A stretch of DNA of 12,819 bases, taken from positions 1-12,819 of the forward strand of contig JADYYC010000309.1 of the NCBI GenBank assembly GCA_020853835.1. The letters are read 5' to 3'. This document shows positions 1 to 7,085 of this stretch, one piece after another. The translations under genes were made by a program, and so were the position numbers. The notes beneath the pieces are model-generated. The model was not told the origin of the DNA, ran no database searches, and worked only from the letters and a program-made list of their open reading frames with translations. The stretch's first letter is position 1; every line of letters begins with the position of its first letter. Source of the stretch: Anaerolineales bacterium (lineage in GTDB: Bacteria; Chloroflexota; Anaerolineae; Anaerolineales; UBA4823).

Positions 1-35
1 GGCGTTCCATATTGGACGCTTGCTGAGTGACCCCG

Positions 36-48
36 GTAACACGGTTAC
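36..48. promoter_or_regulatory. possible operator palindrome upstream of the transporter
   Basis: GTAAC-ACG-GTTAC is an exact 5-bp inverted repeat around a 3-nt centre, about 155 bp before the binding-protein gene. Read on the minus strand with flanks, the half ATGTAACCG resembles half-sites bound by LacI-family sugar regulators. No regulator gene lies in the window. Five-bp repeats arise by chance, so this is only a candidate. Confidence 0.25.
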
Positions 49-122
49 ATGTAGACGGTCAAATACGCGCATATAAGACTCGGTAAAAGGCCAAAATATA
101 TGTGAGGAAGGAGAATTCTATA

Positions 123-150
123 TTGAGCTATTAGTGAGAAAAGATTTAAC
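123..150 (+). promoter_or_regulatory. weak candidate sigma-70 promoter for the ABC transporter operon
   Basis: TTGAGC (123-128) and TTTAAC (145-150) are separated by 16 nt and lie about 50 bp before the first ATG. Both boxes depart from consensus. A better -35 match, TTGACT at 154-159, has no acceptable -10 at the right distance. The operon promoter should lie in 1-200 because this is the first gene of the run, but the exact site is uncertain. Confidence 0.25.
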
Positions 151-201
151 CCATTGACTCTTACACTTTAATCAACTTGGACGAGAGGAAAGGATCAGGA
201 A

Positions 202-1614
202 ATGAAGACCATTTTTAAACTCCATGTGTTGCTTATTGTAATCGCCCTACTGCTTAGCGCCTGCGGTGGTGCGGCCACGGTAGCTCCAACTCAAATCCCC
301 GCCACTGAAGCTCCCGTCGTAACCGAAGCGCCGGTTATTGAAGCCCCAACAGAACCACCAGCGGTCGAGGCTCCAACTGAACCGCCAAAGCCTGAAGCTA
401 CAAAGGAGCCACCCGTTGCTGAAGAGCCTATCACTATCTCCTGGTTTGAGCACCTCTCAACCGAATGGGGTAATGAATGGTTTGATAAAGCAACCGCCGA
501 TTTTGAAGCCAAGACTGGTATACATGTTGAGCGCATATCTGCGCCATGGAACGATCTGTGGCCGAAGATGACGACCTGGATGCAATCCGACGAGATGCCC
601 GACGTTTACGGCACTTGGGCCGGCTGGACGGCAAGCTTGGATAGGAACAATGCCATGGCCGATCTCAAGCCGCTTATCCCCACTCTTGCGGATCCGGCAG
701 AATTCGAAGCCAATCAAGGGGCGATGTGGCCCGGAATCGGCGAATTCAACAATAAACTTGTCATGGTCCCCTGGTGGCTGCAACCTTATGGTCTTTTCTA
801 TAACAAGGAAGCTTTCGCAGAAAAGGGCTACAAAGTACCATCGACATGGGATGAACTGCGCACATTGCTTGAGCAGATGAAAGCTGACGGCGTCAACGGC
901 ATGGAAATGACCTGGGGTGTGCCAGCCGAATCCGGAATTCACTTCACCTATTTGCAATGGATGTGGCGTCTTCTAGGCGCTGGCGGGGCGCTTACCGATT
1001 CAGCCGGGAATCCCGCGTTCAACACCCCTGAAGGCAAATTGGCTATGCAGTACTGGGCCGACCTATTCAACGATGGGCTCTTGATGCCCGGCAGTGAAGC
1101 CGCTACTGTGCAGCAAAACCGTGGCGATTTTTGTGCCGGGAAGACATTGATGATCATTGACGGGCCCTGGATGGGTGCCACCTGTGAAACCATGGGATCT
1201 GAATTCACGGTTGAAATGGCGCCTGGGTTATGCGGCGAGAAGACATGCGGCAATGTGGTCTACCCGTGGTACTTTGTTGTCGCAGAAAACTCGAAGAATA
1301 AAGAGGCTGCGTTGAAGTTCATCGATTACCTGACAAGTGATCCAATCGCATCCGACTTCTCGAAGACTTTCTCGATCTCCATGGCTAATCCGATTCGCTA
1401 TGAAGATGAAGATTACAAGAATAATCCCATCACAGGGAAAATTCAGGCTCTGTTAGCAGTAGAAGGAAATGCGCCCTTACCGCCGACGATGAACGCCGAG
1501 GAGGTACAGGCTATGGTTGGAACCGAATGGCAGAAAGTATTGTTCGGCCAACAAACTGTTGAAGAAGCCATTGCCAGCATCGAAAAGCAATGGAATGAAA
1601 TCACCGCTAAATAG
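202..1614 (+). CDS. carbohydrate ABC transporter substrate-binding lipoprotein (CUT1 type)
   Basis: This is the extracytoplasmic solute-binding protein of the importer whose permeases follow. It should be lipid-anchored outside the membrane and deliver a sugar or oligosaccharide to the permease pair. Residues 1-21 form a signal peptide ending in the lipobox LSAC, with Cys21 as the lipidation site. Residues 22-76 are a flexible linker rich in Pro, Glu, Ala and Thr, with EAPTEPP occurring twice. The folded binding domain starts near residue 77 (ITISWFEH) and has extracellular solute-binding family 1 features: WDEL near 217, a PW-rich hinge and a C-terminal helical region. At 470 aa it is slightly long for the family because of the linker. 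An AAAGGA Shine-Dalgarno at 189-194 supports the start. The ligand is unknown; the many Trp residues fit sugar stacking. Confidence 0.93.
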   Translation: MKTIFKLHVLLIVIALLLSACGGAATVAPTQIPATEAPVVTEAPVIEAPTEPPAVEAPTEPPKPEATKEPPVAEEPITISWFEHLSTEWGNEWFDKATADFEAKTGIHVERISAPWNDLWPKMTTWMQSDEMPDVYGTWAGWTASLDRNNAMADLKPLIPTLADPAEFEANQGAMWPGIGEFNNKLVMVPWWLQPYGLFYNKEAFAEKGYKVPSTWDELRTLLEQMKADGVNGMEMTWGVPAESGIHFTYLQWMWRLLGAGGALTDSAGNPAFNTPEGKLAMQYWADLFNDGLLMPGSEAATVQQNRGDFCAGKTLMIIDGPWMGATCETMGSEFTVEMAPGLCGEKTCGNVVYPWYFVVAENSKNKEAALKFIDYLTSDPIASDFSKTFSISMANPIRYEDEDYKNNPITGKIQALLAVEGNAPLPPTMNAEEVQAMVGTEWQKVLFGQQTVEEAIASIEKQWNEITAK

Positions 1615-1644
1615 GATCATGGCTTAACCGAAGTAACTGATGCA

Positions 1645-1679
1645 GGCTGGCTGGAGGTTTACTGGACCCCCAGCCAGCC
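1645..1679 (+). promoter_or_regulatory. intercistronic GC-rich hairpin
   Basis: GGCTGGCTGG at 1645-1654 is perfectly complementary to CCAGCCAGCC at 1670-1679. After one A·C mismatch the stem can continue inward through GGT/ACC. No T-tract follows (next bases ACACCGAATTC), so it is not a classic intrinsic terminator. Lying between the binding-protein gene and the permeases, it fits a processing or mRNA-stabilising element that keeps binding-protein levels above permease levels, a known arrangement in ABC importer operons. The role is inferred; the stem is directly visible. Confidence 0.7.
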
Positions 1680-1719
1680 ACACCGAATTCTTAATGAGTA
1701 TAAAAACCCATACAAAAGC

Positions 1720-2676
1720 ATGAGTCTCCAAACAAACCCACAACCAGCGCTTCATAGTTCGCTGTCATCCAAAATAACTGCCCGTTGGCACCGGTTCATG
1801 CATAGCCAAAACGCCGGCTATTTATTCGTTGCGCCATCCGTCATATTCCTGCTTTTATTCACAGCTTATCCACTGGGACGCGGCGTGGTTATGAGTATGA
1901 CAGAAGTCTCAAAGAAAGGCGTAATCGGAAAATGGATTGGGTTTGCCAATTGGCCTATTCTCCTTCAAGATGAAAAATTTCTGGCTGCAGTGATACGCAG
2001 TCTGAAATTTTCGGCTTACGGTGTAATAGGAGCATTGGTCTTTGGGATTATTCTTGCTCTCTTATTGAACATGGCATGGGTATCACCCATGGTAACGAAT
2101 TTTCTCAGAGGTCTGGCGGTCTTGCCGTGGATGTTTGCTACTGCTGTAGCAGCCTTGATGTGGGGCTTACTCTTACATCGAGATGGTTTACTAAACTCAT
2201 GGTTAATCTTGGCTGGCACAATAAATAAGCCAATTCAATTTGTTGGCACACCATTTCTGGCATTATTTTCTCTTGCAATGGTGTTTGTTTGGCGGGTGAT
2301 ACCGTTTATTATGGTTATGGTTTTAGCATCTTTGAAATCAATCTCGCTTGAGCTCTATGAAGCTGCCTCTGTAGATGGTGCAAATAAATGGCAATCTTTC
2401 TGGGGGATCACAATACCGCTGATCATGCCGCTGCTGCTCACCCTGGCAATCTTGACCTTCGTTTGGGGGATCAGTCAATTTGACTTAATACGAATAATTA
2501 CCGGAGGTGGGCCGGTCGATTCAACTCAGGTGGTTAGTTATTATATTTACAGGGTCGGTTTTCTTACTCAGAACTGGAGCTATGGGGCAACGATCAGCGT
2601 TGGGGTGTTTATCGTGAATTTATTCTTCGCGACGCTCTATCTATATCTATCTGCCCGTTCGAAACCCTGGGAATGA
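1720..2676 (+). CDS. carbohydrate ABC transporter permease, MalF-like
   Basis: This is the first inner-membrane subunit of the CUT1 importer. The 318-aa protein has a cytoplasmic N-tail (1-32) and about six hydrophobic segments, near 33-53, 98-118, 130-152, 180-204, 236-256 and 290-312. The binding-protein-dependent transport motif that contacts the ATPase is at 214-233 (EAASVDGA, then the conserved G and IP). The early AGYLFVAPSVIF segment is typical of the MalF/UgpA group. No clear Shine-Dalgarno precedes ATG 1720. Met27 (codon at 1798) is an alternative start, but it also lacks one and would remove the usual N-tail. It lies 105 bp after the binding-protein gene, across the hairpin, and 19 bp before its partner permease. 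Confidence 0.92.
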   Translation: MSLQTNPQPALHSSLSSKITARWHRFMHSQNAGYLFVAPSVIFLLLFTAYPLGRGVVMSMTEVSKKGVIGKWIGFANWPILLQDEKFLAAVIRSLKFSAYGVIGALVFGIILALLLNMAWVSPMVTNFLRGLAVLPWMFATAVAALMWGLLLHRDGLLNSWLILAGTINKPIQFVGTPFLALFSLAMVFVWRVIPFIMVMVLASLKSISLELYEAASVDGANKWQSFWGITIPLIMPLLLTLAILTFVWGISQFDLIRIITGGGPVDSTQVVSYYIYRVGFLTQNWSYGATISVGVFIVNLFFATLYLYLSARSKPWE

Positions 2677-2695
2677 AAACAGCATTAAACAAATA

Positions 2696-3568
2696 ATGAA
2701 AAATCAAACCAAGCCTATACCACAAAAACACCACATCAGCAGCTGGTTATTTATTACCCGGAGCCTATCGTTCGTCGTATTACTGCTCACGGTCGGTATC
2801 TTATTGCTGCCAATCCTCTGGATGACTATGGCAGCCTTTAAGAAGGATATCGAACTGTTCGCTACCCCTCCTCCATTGTTACCGCCAAAGCCCACCCTGG
2901 ATGCATTCAAATACCTTCTGGATCAACCACGTTACATACAAATGCTGGGCAACAGCTATATTATCTCTTTCTCTGTTGCTGCTTTGTGTGTGTTTTTGGC
3001 ATTTCTGGCTGGTTACGGGTTCTCTCGTTATCGATTGCGAGGCGGTAATTTATTATTATTATTGACCCTTTTTACCCAAATGTTTCCGCCTGTATCATTG
3101 ATCATTCCATACTACAACATCCTAAATACAATTGGCTTATATGATACCCACTTAGGCTTGATAGTCGCTGACGCCTCCTTTATCTTACCTTTTTGCATTT
3201 GGATGTTCAAAGGTTATCTTGATTCGATCCCTACTGATTTAGAAGAAGCAGCAATGGTAGACGGAGCCAGCCGTCTGGGAGCTCTTTGGAAAGTCGTTTT
3301 ACCATTGACCTTGCCAGGTTTTATAGCTACAGCAATCTACGCCTTTTTAGGCGCTTGGAATGAATACACTTTTGCTGTTATCCTGACTCGTACAGAAGTC
3401 GCACAACCGGTTACGGTTGGAATTGGTGAATTTTTCGGACTGTTTACAGTCAAGTGGAGCCAGATGAGCGCGCTAGCTTTGATAGCCAGCCTGCCACTGA
3501 TGATCGTCTTCGTCTTTCTACAACGCTACCTGGTTGAAGGGATGATTGCAGGCGCGGTTCGCGAGTAA
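2696..3568 (+). CDS. carbohydrate ABC transporter permease, MalG-like
   Basis: This is the second membrane subunit of the importer and should pair with the preceding MalF-like protein. The 290-aa protein has a first membrane helix at about 22-48 and five more predicted helices. The ATPase-contact EAA loop is at 184-203 (EEAAMVDGA, then LPLTLP). Its C-terminus, QRYLVEGMIAGAVRE, matches the usual ending of MalG/UgpE-type subunits and shows the gene is complete. The start is 19 bp after the previous stop; no good Shine-Dalgarno is visible, so translational coupling is possible. No ATPase gene lies nearby. CUT1 systems often share one MsmK/UgpC-type ATPase encoded elsewhere, and that is expected here. 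Confidence 0.92.
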   Translation: MKNQTKPIPQKHHISSWLFITRSLSFVVLLLTVGILLLPILWMTMAAFKKDIELFATPPPLLPPKPTLDAFKYLLDQPRYIQMLGNSYIISFSVAALCVFLAFLAGYGFSRYRLRGGNLLLLLTLFTQMFPPVSLIIPYYNILNTIGLYDTHLGLIVADASFILPFCIWMFKGYLDSIPTDLEEAAMVDGASRLGALWKVVLPLTLPGFIATAIYAFLGAWNEYTFAVILTRTEVAQPVTVGIGEFFGLFTVKWSQMSALALIASLPLMIVFVFLQRYLVEGMIAGAVRE

Positions 3569-3624
3569 CGCCCTGCCGCTTTGGAGACATTGACCAACAA
3601 AAAGAGCATTTAGGATAGAACATT

Positions 3625-4650
3625 GTGGACCTGATTGAACGTCATCGTCGATTTTGGAAGTGTGAACCTGTAGACAAGCCTTTGATTGGGGAATCGCGAG
3701 AAGGGAAGTTCTTCTTACAGCCTTTTGTAGATCTGGGGTTAAAAGACGGCCCCCTGCTTATCCAGGATATCCCGTCGCCTTCCGCCTTTTTGCCTTATTA
3801 TCAACAATCTCTGGCTGGAGAACCATTAGACGGAGATATATTCTGGACCGCTAAGCCTCCTCGGGCTATTCCCTGGATGGAAGCTATCATCGGTTGTAAG
3901 GTTAAAGCAACCTTACAGTCTAATTGTATGACTGCTTCTACACCTGATCATCAAACGGACCTGGCCGTGATCAACGTTCTTAACAATCCGTGGGCCAGAT
4001 TGATGAGCGAATTTACCGATATACTTCGGAACCAATTTGGGAGAGAAACTCCCATTGGTCAAACGTTAATGCGCGGCCCGTCAGATATGTTGGCTGCGCT
4101 ATTAGGCCAACATTTTTTCACACTACTGCTAGACGACCCGAAAACGCTTCACCAGTTAGCCAAACAATGTACCCGCATTTGGATTGATACGCTCACAGCC
4201 CAATTTGAGCTCACCCCTCGGTTTCAATCCGGCTATGTAGCAGGAATTATGGGCCTGTGGACGCCGGGGCGTGTGGCAGTTTATCAGGAGGATGCAGTTG
4301 GCCAAATATCGACTGCAATGTATAAGGAATTCTTTTTGGAATGCGACGCTGAAATTGCCAACGCATTTGAATATTCTTTGATCCACCTGCATTCATCCGC
4401 CTTGCAGATGCTGCCAGCAGTCTTGGGGATCGTGAACTTAAGCGCTGTAAACGTAGTCGTCGATACGATTGGACCAACTTTGGAGACCTTGCTGCCCGTA
4501 TTTCATTCTATCCAAGAAGCTGGAAAAGCTTTACATGTTCATGGCGATTTCTCGCAAAACGACATAGCAACCCTCCAAAAAGAACTTTCGCCAAATGGGC
4601 TGTGCATTTGGATCGTCAGAGAGGAAGAAAATGAAAATGCTCAAAGATAA
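3625..4650 (+). CDS. URO-D-superfamily protein, subtype with His-x-His motif
   Basis: The 341-aa protein resembles the uroporphyrinogen decarboxylase/cobalamin-independent methionine synthase-like TIM-barrel superfamily. Visible marks are the N-terminal helix ERHRRFW, the central block LWTPGR-VAVYQED (211-223), HLHS (254-257) and the late motif LHVHGD (303-308). HVHGD sits where methyltransferases of this superfamily have the zinc ligands His-x-Cys, so metal binding, if any, would differ. Authentic HemE is unlikely because its N-terminal signature is missing. The start is GTG with AGGA about 9 nt upstream; no better ATG is available. It overlaps the next gene by 20 bp, indicating coupling to the dehydrogenase. 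The reaction is unknown; it could act on the imported compound, perhaps in methyl transfer or decarboxylation. Confidence 0.75.
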   Translation: MDLIERHRRFWKCEPVDKPLIGESREGKFFLQPFVDLGLKDGPLLIQDIPSPSAFLPYYQQSLAGEPLDGDIFWTAKPPRAIPWMEAIIGCKVKATLQSNCMTASTPDHQTDLAVINVLNNPWARLMSEFTDILRNQFGRETPIGQTLMRGPSDMLAALLGQHFFTLLLDDPKTLHQLAKQCTRIWIDTLTAQFELTPRFQSGYVAGIMGLWTPGRVAVYQEDAVGQISTAMYKEFFLECDAEIANAFEYSLIHLHSSALQMLPAVLGIVNLSAVNVVVDTIGPTLETLLPVFHSIQEAGKALHVHGDFSQNDIATLQKELSPNGLCIWIVREEENENAQR

Positions 4651-5413
4651 AAGGGCGATCATAACAGGTGGCGGAACCGGCATCGGGCGGGGAATTGCTC
4701 TGCGGCTGGCAGCGGAGGGTGCAAGTGTTTGCATCAGTTACAATGCCAGCAGGACCGGCGCAGATGAGACTCTGCGCCTGATTCAGGCAAATGGAGGGGA
4801 GGCAGTCGCCCTGAAAGCCAATTTAGAACGTCCGGACGAAGGAATTCGGATGATCGAGGTTGCAATTGAACACTTAGGTGGGGTGGATATTCTGGTCAAC
4901 AATGCAGGATTGACAATTACCAAACCTTTTGTGGAAGTAACCCAGGAGGATTGGGATCGAATTCATAACATCGACTTGAAATCCAGTTTTTTCTGCACCC
5001 AAACGGCTGTACGGGCGATGAAGGCTTCAGCCATCGAAGGGAAAATCATCTTCATCAGTTCGGTCCACAGCAGGGCATCCATTTCACAATTTGCTCCTTA
5101 CGCGGCTTCCAAAGGTGGCATGGAAGCATTGGTGCGCCAGCTTTCAATTGAGCTTAGCCCTGATCATATTAATGTGAACTGTGTTGCGCCGGGCTTAATT
5201 GAAGTCGAATCTTATTATCGTGATTTTCCCTGGTATCGGCGTGAAGACTCGGCTAAGCAAATACCGATCGGCAGGGTCGGCTTTCCAGCGGACATCGCTG
5301 CAATGGTAGCCTTTCTGGCTTCAGATGAGGCTTCTTTTGTGACTGGGCAAACTATCTATGTCGATGGCGGTCAATTAGCACAATTATCTTTCGGCCGTCC
5401 AGACATTAATTGA
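4631..5413 (+). CDS. SDR-family NAD(P)-dependent oxidoreductase (FabG-like)
   Basis: This is a classical short-chain dehydrogenase/reductase of 260 aa, the usual length. It has the cofactor loop TGGGTGIG (12-19), NNAG (90-93), a catalytic tetrad that can be placed as Asn113, Ser144, Tyr157 and Lys161 (YAASK), and the C-terminal VDGG (244-247). It should oxidise a hydroxyl or reduce a keto group, and in this setting is probably a sugar or polyol dehydrogenase rather than fatty-acid FabG. The ATG at 4631 has GAGGAAG directly upstream. An in-frame ATG at 4595 would add 12 residues with no family similarity and no ribosome site, so it was not chosen. ATG 4637 is also possible. Cofactor preference cannot be fixed: the residues after strand 2 (SYNASR) slightly favour NADP. 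Confidence 0.93.
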   Translation: MKMLKDKRAIITGGGTGIGRGIALRLAAEGASVCISYNASRTGADETLRLIQANGGEAVALKANLERPDEGIRMIEVAIEHLGGVDILVNNAGLTITKPFVEVTQEDWDRIHNIDLKSSFFCTQTAVRAMKASAIEGKIIFISSVHSRASISQFAPYAASKGGMEALVRQLSIELSPDHINVNCVAPGLIEVESYYRDFPWYRREDSAKQIPIGRVGFPADIAAMVAFLASDEASFVTGQTIYVDGGQLAQLSFGRPDIN

Positions 5414-5460
5414 TGAAACAGGAATCGACCCGATGCGAGTTGTATCCCACGACGGCCTAT

Positions 5461-5482
5461 CGCAATTTCGATGTCGATTGCG
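5461..5482. promoter_or_regulatory. hairpin in the SDR-M81 intergenic gap
   Basis: CGCAAT (5461-5466) pairs with ATTGCG (5477-5482) around a 10-nt loop in the 122-bp gap between the SDR and M81 genes, the longest gap inside the cluster. No T-tract follows directly. It could be a weak regulatory or processing structure; the short stem makes this uncertain. Confidence 0.3.
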
Positions 5483-5518
5483 GTGTAACAATCACATACT
5501 TATTTTCTTACATTCTTG

Positions 5519-5526
5519 TTTAATAT
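5519..5526 (+). promoter_or_regulatory. possible -10 box for the M81 gene (leaderless candidate)
   Basis: TTTAATAT ends 9 nt before ATG 5536, and no Shine-Dalgarno precedes that ATG. Transcription starting about 7-10 nt after the box would give a leaderless or nearly leaderless mRNA. The -35 region (around 5498-5504, CTTATTT) is poor, so an internal promoter is only a suggestion. Confidence 0.25.
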
Positions 5527-5535
5527 CGTAAACCT

Positions 5536-7029
5536 ATGAATATCGCGATCGGATGTTTCTTACAAGAATCACATAGTTTCTCCCCCATTCCCGGCTCCTG
5601 GAACCATTTCGGCAAGACCGAAATTCTTCGCGGAACGGAAATATTGGATGTCCTGTCTGGAACCCGCACTGAGATCGGGGGGATTTTATCGGCAGGAAAC
5701 GAAACCGGAGCCGATTTCTTCCCCTTGATTTCTGCACGCTCCACAGCGTCAGCCGGCCCCATTTTACGCGAAGTTTTTGAAGCTATATGCGACGAGCTGC
5801 TAACATCCTTAAGTTCTAGCAAAAAAATAGACGGTCTATTGCTCGTGCTGCATGGCGCAATGATTGCCGAAGGATATCCAGACGCCAGTGGCGAATTGTT
5901 GCGAAGGTTTCGGGAGCGCCTCGGGCCAGATATTCCAATCGTCGCCACCCTGGATCTTCATGCAAATGTTACTAATTTAATGGTAACTATGGGAAACGCC
6001 CTTGTGGGATATCATACAGCACCCCACATCGATATGTTCGAGACGGGACAACGGGCTTTTAATCTCATCGCAAGAATGATCAACGACCGTTCACGGCTGG
6101 CAATGGTCTATCGTCAACTACCAATGATTCTTCCGGGGGAAAACGGACAAACAACGGAAGGCCCTTATCATGAGGTCATGGAAAAGACAAAAGCGACCAT
6201 CGGCAAGATGGGTATTTTAGATGCCTCAGTCTTTTCTGTTCAACCCTGGTTGGATGTTCCCGAGGTTGGTTGTAGCGTCGTCATCGTTTGCGAAGAATCC
6301 GCCATTCAACAGGCAGAGAAAGAAGCCGATGACATTGCACAGTTATTTTGGGATAAAAGGCGAGACTTCGATGTTCGCTTGGCAGAACTGGAACCCTCTT
6401 TGATCCATGCGCTGGCAATAGCAGATGGTCCCGTTATCCTTTCCGAACCATCCGACTCGCCCAGCTCTGGAGCGCCAGGCGATAGTACGGTTCTGCTCAA
6501 GGCGCTCCTCAAACTGGACCCAAAACGCCCGTGCTATCTGAATATCGTGGATCCAAATGCCGTACTTATGATGCAACAAGCAGGGATAGGCCAAACCATC
6601 GAAGTCCAGGTTGGCGCTGGGTATGCGCCACAATTTTACAACCCAGTAACATTGACGGGGCGTGTTCGTTTATTATGTGAAGGCGATTTTAAAAATAAAG
6701 GTCCAGGGATGAAAGGGCTGGTGATTAATCGAGGGCCAACTGGCATTTTGGTCAAAGATCAGATTTCGCTCGTAGTGATGTCGCGCCCGATCTTTCAATG
6801 GGACCCTGAACTATATCGTTCCTTAGGACTTGAGCCAATGGATGCACAAGTCGTTCAAGTAAAATCACCCGCGGCATTCCGAGCGGCTTATACATCGTTT
6901 GCATCGGAGATTATCCTTATCGATACGCCTGGTGTCTGTAGTCCGAAGTTGAAGACTTTCAACTTCCAAAATATCCCCCATCCATTATTCCCGATCGACG
7001 AGTTTGATGATTGGCGAAAACCAGGTTGA
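5536..7029 (+). CDS. M81 family metallohydrolase (MlrC-like)
   Basis: The 497-aa protein has the family layout: N-terminal IAIGCFLQESHSFSP (3-17), LHGAM (105-109), metal-site blocks DLHAN (140-144) and GYHTAPHIDMFETG (158-171), SDSPSSGAPGDST (305-317) and VKSPAAFRAAY (442-452). Asp140, His142 and His164 (or His160) are the likely zinc ligands by analogy with MlrC, the enzyme that finishes microcystin breakdown. Most M81 proteins are of unknown substrate and occur in small-molecule catabolic clusters, so a peptidase role is not implied. The start matches the family N-terminus, although no Shine-Dalgarno is visible. The gene ends in a tandem TGA TAA. It lies inside the sugar-transport cluster and probably hydrolyses an amide or ester in an intermediate (inference). 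Confidence 0.9.
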   Translation: MNIAIGCFLQESHSFSPIPGSWNHFGKTEILRGTEILDVLSGTRTEIGGILSAGNETGADFFPLISARSTASAGPILREVFEAICDELLTSLSSSKKIDGLLLVLHGAMIAEGYPDASGELLRRFRERLGPDIPIVATLDLHANVTNLMVTMGNALVGYHTAPHIDMFETGQRAFNLIARMINDRSRLAMVYRQLPMILPGENGQTTEGPYHEVMEKTKATIGKMGILDASVFSVQPWLDVPEVGCSVVIVCEESAIQQAEKEADDIAQLFWDKRRDFDVRLAELEPSLIHALAIADGPVILSEPSDSPSSGAPGDSTVLLKALLKLDPKRPCYLNIVDPNAVLMMQQAGIGQTIEVQVGAGYAPQFYNPVTLTGRVRLLCEGDFKNKGPGMKGLVINRGPTGILVKDQISLVVMSRPIFQWDPELYRSLGLEPMDAQVVQVKSPAAFRAAYTSFASEIILIDTPGVCSPKLKTFNFQNIPHPLFPIDEFDDWRKPG

Positions 7030-7073
7030 TAAGAACCCTTTAGTGGAGCGCGTAAGATTAATCACACAAAAAA

Positions 7074-7081
7074 AGAGGTGA
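7074..7081 (+). promoter_or_regulatory. strong ribosome-binding site
   Basis: AGAGGTGA closely matches the anti-Shine-Dalgarno end of 16S rRNA and ends 4 nt before ATG 7086. It is the best ribosome site in the window and fixes this start. It contrasts with the weak or missing sites before the permease and M81 genes, suggesting higher or independent translation here. Confidence 0.8.
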
Positions 7082-7085
7082 CATT

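Noticed and set aside
2..76. Short plus-strand open tail (24 codons to TAA at 74-76) that might be the end of an upstream gene
   Set aside because: Too short to recognise; the other plus frames also stop early (at 24-30), so nothing supports coding.
457..957. 166-codon minus-strand open frame inside the binding-protein gene
   Set aside because: Lies wholly within a well-supported lipoprotein gene and shows no recognisable domain; a shadow frame.
5520..5948. 142-codon minus-strand frame over the start of the M81 gene
   Set aside because: The plus-strand frame carries the conserved M81 N-terminus; the antisense translation has no recognisable motif.
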